A DNA stretch of 64,000 nucleotides from AWTP1-13 sp963840075 (GCA_963840075.1 CAWIXS010000001.1:62001-126000), one strand, 5' to 3'; shown: positions 41,415 to 50,022, counted from the first letter of the stretch. Notes: a model not told the origin generated them from the sequence alone. Numbers and translations: made by a program.

Positions 41415-41480
41415 GCGAATAGCGAATGGCGAATAGGGGCAACGGCGGTCGTTTTCCCCTGTTCGCTATTCGCTGCTCGC
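41415..41480. repeat. Hairpin of GCGAATA-type units
   Basis: Left arm 41415-41439 contains three phased units (GCGAATA, GCGAATG, GCGAATA) ending GGG; the right arm 41456-41480 is its imperfect complement (TTCGCTATTCGCTGCTCGC), with a 16-nt loop. The stem is long and lies 29 bases before the glpD start. It may be a dispersed repeat or a transcript-stabilising structure. Confidence 0.65.
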
Positions 41481-41508
41481 TCTTCACCCTGTGCGCTGAA
41501 GGTGTGGC

Positions 41509-43059
41509 ATGTACGACATCGCCATCATCGGCGGGGGCGTCAACGGCTGCGGCATCGCGCGCGACGCCGCGGGACGCGGCTTGTCCGTGCTGCTCGCGGA
41601 GAAGGACGATCTGGCGAGCGGGGCGTCCTCGGCCTCGACCAAGCTCATCCACGGCGGGCTGCGCTACCTCGAGCACTGGCAGTTCCGCCTCGTGCGCGAG
41701 TCGCTCGAGGAGCGCGAGGTGCTCCTCGGCATGGCGCCGCATATCGTCGAGCCGCTGCGCTTCGTGCTGCCGCATCACCAGGGCCTGCGGCCCGCCCTTC
41801 TCATCAGGCTCGGCCTCCTCCTCTACGACCACATCGGCGCACGCCGCAGCCTGCCGGCATCGACAGCCGTCGATCTGTCGCGCGCGCCCGAGGGCGAGCC
41901 GCTCAGGCCGGGCTTCACACGCGGCTTCGAGTATTCCGACTGCTGGGTCGACGACGCGCGCCTCGTGGTGCTCAACGCCATGGACGCCGCCGCGCGCGGA
42001 GCCGAGGTCCGCGTGTGCACCGAGGTCGTCTCCGCGCGCAGAATCAGCGGCCGCTGGCAGATCGAGCTGCGCAATGGACGCTCCGGCCGCGCACAGACGG
42101 TAGAAGCGCGCGCCCTCGTCAATGCCGGCGGGGCCTTCGTGGCCGACGTGATGGCGGGCCGCACCGGGGCGCACGCCGTCCCGCGCGTCAGGCTCGTGAA
42201 GGGCAGCCACATCGTCGTGCGCCGGCTGTTCGACCATGCGAAGGCCTACATCTTCCAGAACCCGGACCGCCGCATCGTCTTCGCCATCCCCTATCAGCGC
42301 GATTTCACGCTGATCGGCACGACCGACGTCGATTTCTCCGGCGATGCCTCACACGTGGCGATCTCCGAGGCCGAGACGAGCTATCTCTGCGCGGCGGCCA
42401 ACGAGTACTTCATCCGGTCGATCGCTCCATCCGACGTGATCTGGAGCTATTCAGGTGTTCGCGCCCTTCGCGACGACGGCCGCGCCGCCGCCCAGGAGGC
42501 ATCGCGCGATTTCTCGCTCGAGCTCGACGGGGGCGGCGGCGAGGCGCTGCTTCTCAGCATCGTCGGCGGCAAGCTCACCACCTACCGCCATGTGGCCGAG
42601 GAAGCCCTGAAGCGGCTCGCGCCCGCATTTCCGCACATCGGCCCTGCCTGGACACGCGGCGCGGTCCTGCCGGGCGGCGATCTCGCCGGCAGGAGCCGGG
42701 ACGAGCTGGCACGCGAGCTTGCCGCGGCCTTGCCGGTGCTCGGCCCGGCCGTCGCTGATCGCCTGGCACGGGCGTACGGGACCATGGCTTGGGAGATTTT
42801 CGCCGGCGTCGACCGCAGGGAGGACCTTGGCGTCGACTTCGGCGCCGGCCTTTACGAGCGCGAGGCGAGGCACCTCGTCGACAAGGAATGGGCGATCACG
42901 GTCGACGACGTGCTGTGGCGCCGCACCAAGCTCGGGCTGCGTCTGAGCGAGGCGGAGCGCAGCCGGCTTGCGGATTGGCTCGGCAGGGTCGGACCATGCG
43001 GGGCCAAGAAGTGCTCGCCAAGTCCTCCAGCCGGTGCGCAACGAGGTCGCTCAGGCTAA
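41509..43059 (+). CDS. glpD: Aerobic glycerol-3-phosphate dehydrogenase GlpD
   Basis: A membrane-associated flavoenzyme that oxidises sn-glycerol-3-phosphate to dihydroxyacetone phosphate and feeds quinone. The 516-residue product has the FAD motif 'IIGGGVNGCGIARDAAGRGL' at 5-24, 'LASGASSASTKLIHGGLRYL' near 37-56, 'LVKGSHIVVRRLF' near 229 and 'SIVGGKLTTYRHVAEEALKR' near 350. The last 20 residues (Pro/Ser/Gly-rich) look non-conserved and may be read-through into repeat-like sequence. AAGGTG precedes the ATG. No glpK or glpF is nearby. Confidence 0.95.
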   Translation: MYDIAIIGGGVNGCGIARDAAGRGLSVLLAEKDDLASGASSASTKLIHGGLRYLEHWQFRLVRESLEEREVLLGMAPHIVEPLRFVLPHHQGLRPALLIRLGLLLYDHIGARRSLPASTAVDLSRAPEGEPLRPGFTRGFEYSDCWVDDARLVVLNAMDAAARGAEVRVCTEVVSARRISGRWQIELRNGRSGRAQTVEARALVNAGGAFVADVMAGRTGAHAVPRVRLVKGSHIVVRRLFDHAKAYIFQNPDRRIVFAIPYQRDFTLIGTTDVDFSGDASHVAISEAETSYLCAAANEYFIRSIAPSDVIWSYSGVRALRDDGRAAAQEASRDFSLELDGGGGEALLLSIVGGKLTTYRHVAEEALKRLAPAFPHIGPAWTRGAVLPGGDLAGRSRDELARELAAALPVLGPAVADRLARAYGTMAWEIFAGVDRREDLGVDFGAGLYEREARHLVDKEWAITVDDVLWRRTKLGLRLSEAERSRLADWLGRVGPCGAKKCSPSPPAGAQRGRSG

Positions 43060-43078
43060 ATCATCTATTAAGCAAGAA

Positions 43079-43092
43079 TTATCGATCGATAA
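43079..43092. repeat. TTATCGATCGATAA palindrome
   Basis: A perfect 14-bp palindrome in an AT-richer 100-base gap between convergent glpD and sseA. It could be a protein-binding site, but its position between two 3' ends argues against promoter control. Confidence 0.5.
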
Positions 43093-43159
43093 CAGAATAT
43101 CTTGTTTGACAGATTGGCGCATCACGCTACGGCCCAAGGTATTGGCGCTCGGCCCCATC

Positions 43160-44029
43160 TCACCAACTCCCCGCGGGACCGGTGGCGAGGGGGAGGCTCG
43201 CATCCGCGCCCCATTCGGCCCACGAGCCGTCGTAGACCGCAGCGTCAGGCCGGCCCAGCTCGGCGAGCGCCAGGGCGACAATGCCCGCCGTGACGCCGGA
43301 TCCGCAGCTCGCCACCACCGGCTTCTCCACCTCCACGCCGGCCGCCGCAAAGATCGCGGCGAGCTCCGCCGGGGCCTTCAGTGTGCCGTCGGGGTTGACC
43401 AGTGCGGCGTAGGGGACGTTGTGCGAGCCCGGGATGTGGCCCTTGCGCAGGCCCTTGCGCGGGTCGTCCTCGCGGCCCTCGAAGCGCCCCGCGGAGCGCG
43501 CGTCGACGATCTGCGCCGCCGGGCTGCCGATCAGCGCGCGCACCTCGGCGGCGTCGCGCACCAGCTCGGCATGGAAGCGCGGCGTGAAATGCCTCGGCGT
43601 GTGCGGCGGCGGCTCGCCGTCCTCCACCGGGCGCCCCTCGGCCTGCCATTTCTTGAGGCCGCCGTTGAGCACCGCCACGTCGTTGTGCCCCATGATGCGG
43701 AACATCCACCAGGCGCGCGCCGCCGAGTAGAGGCCCTGCGCATCGTAGACCACCACCCGCGACCCGTCGCCCACGCCCATCCTCTTCACGCGGCTCGCGA
43801 ACTTGACAGGCGAGGGCAGCATGTGCGGCAGCGGGCTCTCTTCATCCGCAATGTCCTCGATGTCGAAGAAGAGCGCGCCGGGGATATGCGCCGCGAGGTA
43901 CTCGGCTCGGGCGTTGCGTCCCGTGGTCGGCAGATGCAGCGTGGCGTCGAGCACGACGATGTCGGGCGCGTCGAGCCGCTCCGCCAGCCAGCTTGTCTCC
44001 ACCAGCCATTTCGATTGAGGTTTCGGCAT
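43160..44029 (-). CDS. sseA: 3-mercaptopyruvate sulfurtransferase (SseA-type double rhodanese)
   Basis: Transfers sulfur from 3-mercaptopyruvate or thiosulfate to acceptors. The 289-residue protein has two rhodanese domains: an inactive N-terminal one ('PDIVVLDATLHLPTTGRNAR', 'IPGALFFDIEDIADEESPLP') and a C-terminal one with catalytic loop 'VASCGSGVTAGIVALALAEL' near 237-256. The CGSGVTA loop is typical of mercaptopyruvate rather than thiosulfate sulfurtransferase. It converges with glpD; the cupin gene is 74 bases upstream on the same strand. Confidence 0.93.
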   Translation of the reverse strand: MPKPQSKWLVETSWLAERLDAPDIVVLDATLHLPTTGRNARAEYLAAHIPGALFFDIEDIADEESPLPHMLPSPVKFASRVKRMGVGDGSRVVVYDAQGLYSAARAWWMFRIMGHNDVAVLNGGLKKWQAEGRPVEDGEPPPHTPRHFTPRFHAELVRDAAEVRALIGSPAAQIVDARSAGRFEGREDDPRKGLRKGHIPGSHNVPYAALVNPDGTLKAPAELAAIFAAAGVEVEKPVVASCGSGVTAGIVALALAELGRPDAAVYDGSWAEWGADASLPLATGPAGSW

Positions 44030-44103
44030 CAGGGCGCCTCCCTTTGTGTCTTGTTGCTTTGTTGCCTGGCGGCCAGCGGCGGTGGCCGGGCAGGTGCAGA
44101 TTT

Positions 44104-44502
44104 TCAGCGGTTCTCGTCGAACCATTTGACGATGGCCGGCATCTTGCGCTCGAAGCCGCCGGGGATGAAGACATTGAGGATGCCCGCCGCCCTGTCCGTG
44201 GTATTGCGGAAGTCGTGCATCACGCCGGCCGGGACGCGCACGAAGGCGCCCTTCTCGAGCGCCACCCATTCCTGGCCGACGAGGAGCTCGGGGCTGCCCT
44301 CGATGACATAGAAGATCTCGTCGTTGGCCGCGTGGGCGTGGGCGCCGGGGCCGTCGGTGTGGGGCTCGAGCCACCACTCCGACACGCTGTAGCGCTCCCG
44401 GGTCTCCGCCGCGTCGGCTTTGAAGACGGCCGCCAGCGCGCCCATCTCGTACCTGCGTCCGCCGCTCGGCGGCAGCACGATCGCGCCTTCCGGTAGGCTC
44501 AT
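44104..44502 (-). CDS. Small cupin-domain protein
   Basis: A 132-residue single-cupin protein. Metal-site motifs are 'EPHTDGPGAHAHAANDEIFY' near 47-66 and 'VPAGVMHDFRNTTDRAAGIL' near 92-111. Cupins bind a metal and serve as dioxygenases, isomerases or sensors; no substrate can be inferred. The start at 44502 (MSLPEGAIVLPP) fits the domain; a longer frame upstream has no homology. It may be co-transcribed with sseA. Confidence 0.83.
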   Translation of the reverse strand: MSLPEGAIVLPPSGGRRYEMGALAAVFKADAAETRERYSVSEWWLEPHTDGPGAHAHAANDEIFYVIEGSPELLVGQEWVALEKGAFVRVPAGVMHDFRNTTDRAAGILNVFIPGGFERKMPAIVKWFDENR

Positions 44503-44650
44503 TTCCGATCGCTTCCTCTGATCCTTGTTTCGCTGATCCATCCTAACGAAATTCCGCCTCGGACGAGGCTTTGCTTCCTCCCCGCGAGCCGCCACCGCTC
44601 TGCGCCTTGAGATCGCACATTCGCACCCAATCCTTGCTTCCTGAGCCGAG

Positions 44651-45379
44651 CTAGTCCCACGCGAACGAGACGCGGATGCGCCGGTTGAGCTTGCCCTTCT
44701 TCTCGATCCTGGTGACAGCCACGCGGCCGATCTCGCCCGTGCGCTTCACATGCGTGCCGCCACAGGGCTGCATGTCGACCGAGCCACCCTCGCCGATGAG
44801 CACGAGGCGCACCCGGCCGCTGCCCATCGGCGGCTTCACCGACATGGTGCGCACGAGGCCCGGATTGGCCTCCAGCTCCGCATCGCTGATCCAGCGCTCG
44901 CTGACGGGATGGTCGGCGGCGATCAGCGCGTTGAGGTCGGCGGTCAGCCTGTCCTTGTCGACGGCGGACGGATCGTCGATGTCGAAGTCGAGGCGGCTGT
45001 CGTCGGCATTGACCTGGCCGCCGGTGACCGGGAACCTCACCAGCGCGCACAGCAGGTGCAGCGTCGTGTGCATGCGCATGATCGGCGAGCGGAAGCCCCA
45101 GTCGAGGCTGGCGCGCACGCTCTGGCCCGGCGCCGGCGGCGTGCCGCCCTCCGCCGGCACGTGCGCGATGGTGGTCTTGTCGGTGTCATAGACCGTGGTC
45201 GCGATCGGGCAGCTGCCGCCGTCCTCCATCTCCAGCAGGCCCTTGTCGCCCGGCTGGCCACCCGCCGCGGCATAGAACACCGTGCGGTCCAGGACGATGC
45301 CGCCGCGCTCGTTGACAGCGAGCACCTTCGCGGTGCAGTCGCGCAGGTAGGCGTCGGTGCGGTAGAGTTGCTCGGTCAT
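44651..45379 (-). CDS. AlaX-type alanyl-tRNA editing protein
   Basis: A free-standing editing domain that hydrolyses mischarged Ser- or Gly-tRNA(Ala). The 242-residue product has the zinc motif 'MRMHTTLHLLCALV' (HxxxH) near 101-114 and 'DMQPCGGTHVKRTGEIG' near 202-218, plus the N-terminal 'DRTVFYAAAGGQPGDKGLL' near 31-49. Length fits AlaX-M/type II. Its ATG overlaps the small kinase stop by 4 bases (ATGA), so the two are coupled. Confidence 0.92.
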   Translation of the reverse strand: MTEQLYRTDAYLRDCTAKVLAVNERGGIVLDRTVFYAAAGGQPGDKGLLEMEDGGSCPIATTVYDTDKTTIAHVPAEGGTPPAPGQSVRASLDWGFRSPIMRMHTTLHLLCALVRFPVTGGQVNADDSRLDFDIDDPSAVDKDRLTADLNALIAADHPVSERWISDAELEANPGLVRTMSVKPPMGSGRVRLVLIGEGGSVDMQPCGGTHVKRTGEIGRVAVTRIEKKGKLNRRIRVSFAWD

Positions 45380-45906
45380 TTGGATACCGTCCGGAGAGCT
45401 TGGGGCCGCAGGTCGGCCAGAAGCCGGTCTACTTCATCTCGACCTTGCAATCGGAGCTTGGCGCCGGCGAAGGTTTCGAAGAGGCGCGCATGCCCGGCGA
45501 AGGAGCTCAATGTCTGACGGTCGTAATAGGCTTGCGCCCAGGCCAGCAAATCCGCAAAATCCGCTTCCGTCCCGCCGCGGCGCACCCCGCGAGCCTGCAG
45601 CCCGTCGCGGCAAACGCTCCGGGGGACGTCCAGCCAGATCAGCGCCGTCGCTCTGGGCATGGCAACCTCCGCAAGCCATCCGTACACGCCTTCGATCACC
45701 CAGCCTGGCCTTGCGGCAACCTCAAGCACCATCTGCCGCGCGACGGCCTCCTCGCGCTTCACGCCGTAGCCGTCGCCCTCCCAATGCAGCGCATCCAGAT
45801 CGATGGGCGGAACATCGGCCAGCGCCGCGAGATTCTCCGCCAGCGTGCTCTTGCCCGATCCGCTGTTGCCGATGATCACGGTCCGCGTCTTGAAGGCTTC
45901 GAGCAT
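45376..45906 (-). CDS. Adenylate-kinase-like P-loop protein (FlaR-type)
   Basis: A 176-residue P-loop NTPase with Walker A 'VIIGNSGSGKSTLAENLAAL' at 10-29, 'PPIDLDALHWEGDGYG' near 33-48, 'WVIEGVYGWLAEVAMPRATA' near 68-87 and 'LIWLDVPRSVCRDGLQARG'. This matches the small 'DNA topology modulation/FlaR' AAA-type family, probably a nucleotide kinase. ATG at 45906 lies 9 bases after the cysK stop; a GTG at 45918 would overlap cysK. Substrate unknown. Confidence 0.85.
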   Translation of the reverse strand: MLEAFKTRTVIIGNSGSGKSTLAENLAALADVPPIDLDALHWEGDGYGVKREEAVARQMVLEVAARPGWVIEGVYGWLAEVAMPRATALIWLDVPRSVCRDGLQARGVRRGGTEADFADLLAWAQAYYDRQTLSSFAGHARLFETFAGAKLRLQGRDEVDRLLADLRPQALRTVSK

Positions 45907-45914
45907 TGCATCGA

Positions 45915-46955
45915 TCACACCTTCACGAACGGCACGGCGAGGCTCGATTTGCGCTCCATCCACGCCGGCACCGGCAGACCCTTGGAGCGCAGGAACTCCG
46001 GGTTGAACAGCTTCGACTGGTAGCGGGTGCCGTAGTCGGCCAGGATGGTGACGACGGTGTGGCCGGGGCCCAGATCCTTCGCCAGCCGTATCGCGCCGGC
46101 CACATTGATGCCCGACGAGCCGCCGAGGCACAGCCCCTCGTGCTCCAGCAGATCGAAGATGATCGGCACCGCCTCCGCGTCCTCGATCAGGTAGGCCTTG
46201 TCGACCTTGATGTCCTCGATGATCGCCGTGACGCGGCCGAGCCCGATGCCCTCGGTGATCGAGCCGCCCTCCGTGGCCTTCGCCTCGCCGTCCTTGAACA
46301 GGTGGTACATGGCCGCCCCGCGCGGGTCGGCGACGCCGATCACGATGTCCTTCCTCTTCTCGCGCAGGAAGGTGGACGCCCCGGCGATGGTGCCGCCGGT
46401 GCCGATCGAGCAGATGAAGGCGTCCACCTTGCCCTCGGTCTGCTCCCAGATCTCGGGCCCGGTGGAGACGTAGTGCGCCTTGCGGTTGTCGAGATTGTTC
46501 CACTGGTCGGCAAACAGCACGCCGTTCGGCTCGCTCTTGCGCAGCTCGTCGGCGAGCCGCCGGCCCACGTGCTGGTAGTTGTTGGGGTTGGCGTAAGCCA
46601 CGGCCGGTACCTCCACCAGCTCGGCGCCCAGGAGACGCAGGGTGTCCTTCTTCTCCTGGCTCTGGGTCTGGGGGATGACGATGACGGTGCGATAGCCGCG
46701 CGCGTCGGCCACCAGGGCGAGCCCGATGCCGGTGTTGCCGGCGGTGGCCTCCACCACCAGCCCGCCGGGCTTGAGCTCGCCGCGCTTCTCCGCCTCCAGG
46801 ATCATGTGCAGGCCGGCCCGGTCCTTCACCGACTGGCCGGGGTTCATGAACTCGGCCTTGCCCAGGATGGTGCAGCCCGTCTCCTCCGAGGCGCGCCGGA
46901 GCTTGATGAGAGGCGTGTGGCCGATGGCGGCGACCACCCCGTTGGCGACGGTCAA
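45915..46955 (-). CDS. Cysteine synthase (O-acetylserine sulfhydrylase)
   Basis: PLP enzyme that makes cysteine from O-acetylserine and sulfide. From a TTG at 46955 (AAGGAGAG upstream) it is 346 residues. Landmarks are 'IGHTPLIKLRRASEETG' near 11-27, the PLP lysine in 'EFMNPGQSVKDRAGLHMILE' near 36-55, the phosphate loop 'EATAGNTGIGLALVADARGY' near 70-89, 'CSIGTGGTIAGASTFLREKR' near 185-204 and 'GGSSGINVAGAIRLAK'. The C-terminus is longer than in minimal CysK, like the alphaproteobacterial cysteine synthase A group. Longer starts lack homology. It heads a unit with the small kinase and AlaX. Confidence 0.93.
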   Translation of the reverse strand: MTVANGVVAAIGHTPLIKLRRASEETGCTILGKAEFMNPGQSVKDRAGLHMILEAEKRGELKPGGLVVEATAGNTGIGLALVADARGYRTVIVIPQTQSQEKKDTLRLLGAELVEVPAVAYANPNNYQHVGRRLADELRKSEPNGVLFADQWNNLDNRKAHYVSTGPEIWEQTEGKVDAFICSIGTGGTIAGASTFLREKRKDIVIGVADPRGAAMYHLFKDGEAKATEGGSITEGIGLGRVTAIIEDIKVDKAYLIEDAEAVPIIFDLLEHEGLCLGGSSGINVAGAIRLAKDLGPGHTVVTILADYGTRYQSKLFNPEFLRSKGLPVPAWMERKSSLAVPFVKV

Positions 46956-47110
46956 GGGCAAGCTCTCCTTACAATCCTGCAGAGTTGGACAGCCTAGATG
47001 TGTGCATTGCAGGCCGCAAGATGAGTGCCGGCAGGGCAGCTGGGTGCTGACGCCACTGCCTACTGCCTGCGCCAACAGCCTCGCCGGGGCGCGCCCCTCG
47101 AGGGTAGGAG

Positions 47111-47181
47111 GAGCAGGGCGTTCCAGGCTGCGCCCGGTTGACCTGCGACCTTAACCTGGCGGGCGCAGAAACGCCCTGCTC
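47111..47181. repeat. Large imperfect hairpin upstream of tRNA-Leu
   Basis: Outer arms GAGCAGGGCGTT (47111-47122) and AACGCCCTGCTC (47170-47181) match perfectly. Inner arms CTGCGCCCG (47128-47136) and CGGGCGCAG (47160-47168) also match, separated from the outer stem by a 5-nt bulge on one side and 1 nt on the other. The 23-nt loop may pair further. About 21 bp of stem in 71 bases is far more than chance even at this GC content. Confidence 0.7.
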
Positions 47182-47551
47182 GGCCCTGACCCGCTCGTTC
47201 CTGGGCGCTTGCTGGGTCAATTCACCGGCCCAGGCCGTTTGCGGGCAGACGCTTTGCCGCATCCGCCTCCCCTTGCCCCGGGTGACCCCGGACCGGGCGC
47301 TTGGATGGTCTGTCCACCTGCTCGGCGAGACGAACGGACTGCGGCCCCCGGCTCCTGCATTGAGGCACGGCCCTGCAGCGGCCGGACCTCATCTCCGAGG
47401 CGGGCGCCGTCTAGCAGAGACCGCGACCGCACGCACCATCCGTCTACGGATATAATGAACAGAAGCTTACCCGGCGGTCTCGCTGTTATCGCTTATCGGT
47501 TGCAGTCACCCGAGCCCCGCGCGGAACGCCCAGGTTTCCTTCAATTCGGCA

Positions 47552-47581
47552 TTGCTTTTGCAGGACATGGGCCGATATATG
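47552..47581 (+). promoter_or_regulatory. Candidate promoter for tRNA-Leu/tig
   Basis: TTGCTT (47552-47557) and TATATG (47576-47581) are 18 bases apart and end 78 bases before the tRNA-Leu. The boxes are fair, not strong. Confidence 0.3.
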
Positions 47582-47659
47582 TGCCCCCAACCCACAGCGC
47601 AGGCGTCGCGCGGAAGCGCGCTCCGCCGGCCCGGCCGACGGCGGCGCGTCGAGGGTTTC

Positions 47660-47744
47660 GCGGGCGTGGCGGAACTGGCAGACGCGCCAGGTTTAGGTCC
47701 TGGTGACGCAAGTCGTGGGGGTTCGAGTCCCTCCGCCCGCACCA
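47660..47744 (+). tRNA. tRNA-Leu (anticodon TAG)
   Basis: An 85-base class II tRNA. Acceptor GCGGGCG pairs with CGCCCGC, the anticodon stem is CCAGG/CCTGG around TTTAGGT (anticodon TAG), the variable arm is TGACGCAAGTCGT, the T arm has GGGGGTTCGAGTCCCTC, and CCA is encoded. It stands directly before tig, the usual alphaproteobacterial order. Confidence 0.96.
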
Positions 47745-47802
47745 CGGGAGGCTTGGTGGCGCTTCGAGGTCGGTGCGGCTGCAGCAAGTCGAGACGAGAG
47801 AG

Positions 47803-49299
47803 ATGCAAGTCACGGAAACCAGCACCACAGGTCTGAAGCGCGAGCTCAAGGTCGTGATCGGCCAGGGCGAGCTGGGCGAGCGCTACCAGTCGCGCATCGA
47901 CGAGGTCAAGGACCAGGTCCAGCTCAAGGGCTTCCGCAAGGGCAGGGTGCCCATCTCCCACATCAAGAAGCTGTTCGGCCGCTCGGTGATGGCCGAGGTG
48001 GTGCAGCAGGCCATCGACGAGACGAGCCGCAGGGCCATCTCCGACCGCAACGAGCGGCCCGCGCACCAGCCCACCATCGGCTTCGGCGAGGACAGGGACG
48101 AGATGGACCGCGTCCTCACCGGTGAGGGCGACCTCGCCTACACGCTGTCGTTCGAGATCCTGCCCGAGATCACGGTCACCGACCTCTCCGCCCTCCCCCT
48201 CGAGCGGGAGATCGCGGAGGTGAGCGATGAGGCCGTCGACAAGGCCGTCGCCGACCTCGTGGAGCGCGCCGTCCGCTACGAGGCCGAGGCCGACCGGGCG
48301 GCGGCGATGGGCGACCGCCTCACCATGCACTATGTCGGGCGCGTGGACGGCAAGGAGTTCGACGGCGGGAGCGCCGAGGATGCGGAGATCGTGCTCGGCG
48401 AGGGCCAGCTGCTCCCAGGGCTGGCCGAGGGCCTGCTGGGCGGCAAGGCCGGCGAGGAGCGCGTGGTCAAGGCCCACTTCCCCGACGAATATCCGACCAA
48501 GGACCTCGCCGGAAAGGGCGCCCAGTTCACCGTTGCCGTCAAGGAGGTGGCAAAGCCGGTGCGCCCGGAGATCGGCGACGAGTTCGCCCAGAGCCTGGGC
48601 GCCACGTCGCTCGCGCATCTCAAAGAGCTGCTGAAGGGGCGGATCGGAACCGAGTATGCCTCCGTGACCTACGCCAAGCTCAAGCGCCAGGTTCTCGACG
48701 CGCTCGACAAGGCGCACGACTTCGCGCTGCCCGAGTCGCTGGTGGCCGACGAGCTGGAGACCATCCAGCGCCGCTACAAGTCCTCCCAGCGGCCCGAGGG
48801 CGAGGCCGGGGGCGAGCCGGCCAAGCCGGAGGAGGAGCTGACGGCCGAGTTCCGGCGGCTCGCGGCGCGGCGCGTGCGGCTGGGGCTGGTGATCGGCGAG
48901 ATCGGCGAGCGCCAGAAGGTCGAGGTGACGCAGGACGAGCTGAAGCGGGCGCTGGTCGCGCGCGCCCGCAGCTTTCCGGGCCAGGAGCGCGCCGTCTACG
49001 AGTTCTACGAGAAGAACCCCTCGGCCGTGGCCGAGCTCAGGGCGCCGATCTACGAGGACAAGGTCATCGACCATATTCTGGAGCAGGCAAAGCCGACGGA
49101 CAAGCGCGTGTCGGCGGAGGAGCTGCTCACGCCCACGGCCGACGACAGTGAGCTTGCCGCCGGTGCGGGCCATCACCACGGTCCGGGCGACCACCACGAC
49201 CACCATCACGACCACGACCACGACCACGACCACCATGGCCATGACCACCATGATCACGACCACCCTCACGGTCATGAGCACGGCGACGACAAGCGGTGA
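47803..49299 (+). CDS. tig: Trigger factor with a long His/Asp-rich tail
   Basis: Ribosome-bound chaperone and peptidyl-prolyl isomerase. The 498-residue product has the ribosome-binding tail motif 'KGFRKGRVPISHIKKLFG' near 44-61 (GFRxGxxP), the FKBP domain 'GDRLTMHYVGRVDGKEFDGG' near 169-188 and the C-terminal helical domain with 'YEFYEKNPSAVAELRAPIYE' near 403. After about residue 455 it ends in some 40 residues made almost wholly of His and Asp with Gly. Such a tail is not part of the core fold and looks like a Ni/Zn/Cu-binding segment. The ATG at 47803 fits the family start. It leads tig-clpP-clpX-lon. Confidence 0.95.
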   Translation: MQVTETSTTGLKRELKVVIGQGELGERYQSRIDEVKDQVQLKGFRKGRVPISHIKKLFGRSVMAEVVQQAIDETSRRAISDRNERPAHQPTIGFGEDRDEMDRVLTGEGDLAYTLSFEILPEITVTDLSALPLEREIAEVSDEAVDKAVADLVERAVRYEAEADRAAAMGDRLTMHYVGRVDGKEFDGGSAEDAEIVLGEGQLLPGLAEGLLGGKAGEERVVKAHFPDEYPTKDLAGKGAQFTVAVKEVAKPVRPEIGDEFAQSLGATSLAHLKELLKGRIGTEYASVTYAKLKRQVLDALDKAHDFALPESLVADELETIQRRYKSSQRPEGEAGGEPAKPEEELTAEFRRLAARRVRLGLVIGEIGERQKVEVTQDELKRALVARARSFPGQERAVYEFYEKNPSAVAELRAPIYEDKVIDHILEQAKPTDKRVSAEELLTPTADDSELAAGAGHHHGPGDHHDHHHDHDHDHDHHGHDHHDHDHPHGHEHGDDKR

Positions 49300-49374
49300 T
49301 TCACCTTGAACCAGCGATACCTACACCCAATCTGTGATGTTGCAGTGCAGCCGATCAGCGACCTAGGGGCAGCG

Positions 49375-50022
49375 ATGTACCGTCCGGCACCTCCCACCAC
49401 CAACACCTTCTGGCCCGTCGTGGTCGAGCAGACCAACCGCGGCTGGGAGCAGTGGAGCCTGCCGTCGCGCCTGCTGAAGGAGCGCATCATCTTCCTGTCC
49501 AGCCCCATCAACGACGAGGTGGCGGCCTCGATCTGCATGCAGCTGCTGTTCCTGGAGGCGGACAACCCCAAGAAAGAGATTGCCATGTACATCAACTCGC
49601 CCGGGGGCATCGTGACCTCCGGGATGGCGATCTACGACACCATGCAGTTCATTCGCCCGCCGATCTCCACGCTCTGCATCGGGCAAGCGGCGTCCATGGG
49701 CTCGCTTCTGCTCTGCGCCGGCACCCCTGGCATGCGTTTCGCGCTCCCCAACGCGCGCGTCATGGTGCATCAGCCCTCGGGTGGCTTCCAGGGCCAGGCC
49801 AGCGACATCGAGCGCCACGCGGAAGACATCATCAAGATGAAGCGGCGCCTCAACGAAGTATATGTGAAGCACACCAAGAGAAGCTACGAGCAGATCGAGA
49901 GGACGCTCGACCGCGACTACTTCATGACCGCGGAGCAGGCGCAAGAGTTCGGCCTGATCGATCGGGTCCTCAGCCGGAGAGACGAGGCCGAGGGCCTGCT
50001 TGCCGGCGGCAAAACCGATTAG
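49375..50022 (+). CDS. clpP: ATP-dependent Clp protease proteolytic subunit ClpP
   Basis: The serine peptidase chamber used by ClpX and ClpA. From ATG 49375 (AGGGGC upstream) it is 215 residues. Catalytic Ser in 'LCIGQAASMGSLLLCAGTPG' near 99-118, His in 'RVMVHQPSGGFQGQASDIER' near 126-145 and Asp in 'ERTLDRDYFMTAEQAQEFGL' near 175-194. The N-terminus 'RPAPPTTNTFWPVVVEQTNR' and the 'GWEQWSLPSRLL' segment differ from the usual 'GERAYDI(Y/F)SRLL', where the axial loop lies. A TTG at 49306 would extend it further but lacks support. Confidence 0.96.
   Translation: MYRPAPPTTNTFWPVVVEQTNRGWEQWSLPSRLLKERIIFLSSPINDEVAASICMQLLFLEADNPKKEIAMYINSPGGIVTSGMAIYDTMQFIRPPISTLCIGQAASMGSLLLCAGTPGMRFALPNARVMVHQPSGGFQGQASDIERHAEDIIKMKRRLNEVYVKHTKRSYEQIERTLDRDYFMTAEQAQEFGLIDRVLSRRDEAEGLLAGGKTD

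Larger units (their letters stand above)
46956..47659. other. 704-base intergenic region between cysK and tRNA-Leu
   Basis: No protein gene was seen. It holds the large imperfect hairpin at 47111-47181, several GC-rich inverted words to about 47400, and a TATAAT box near 47450 with no clear -35. A structured RNA is possible; I compared by eye with 6S, SRP and RNase P core motifs and saw no match. Confidence 0.5.

Noticed and set aside
46956..47659. Possible 6S, SRP or RNase P RNA in the gap before tRNA-Leu
   Set aside because: The universal core words of SRP RNA and RNase P RNA are absent by eye, and I saw no clear 6S bulge. Only an unnamed hairpin is supported.
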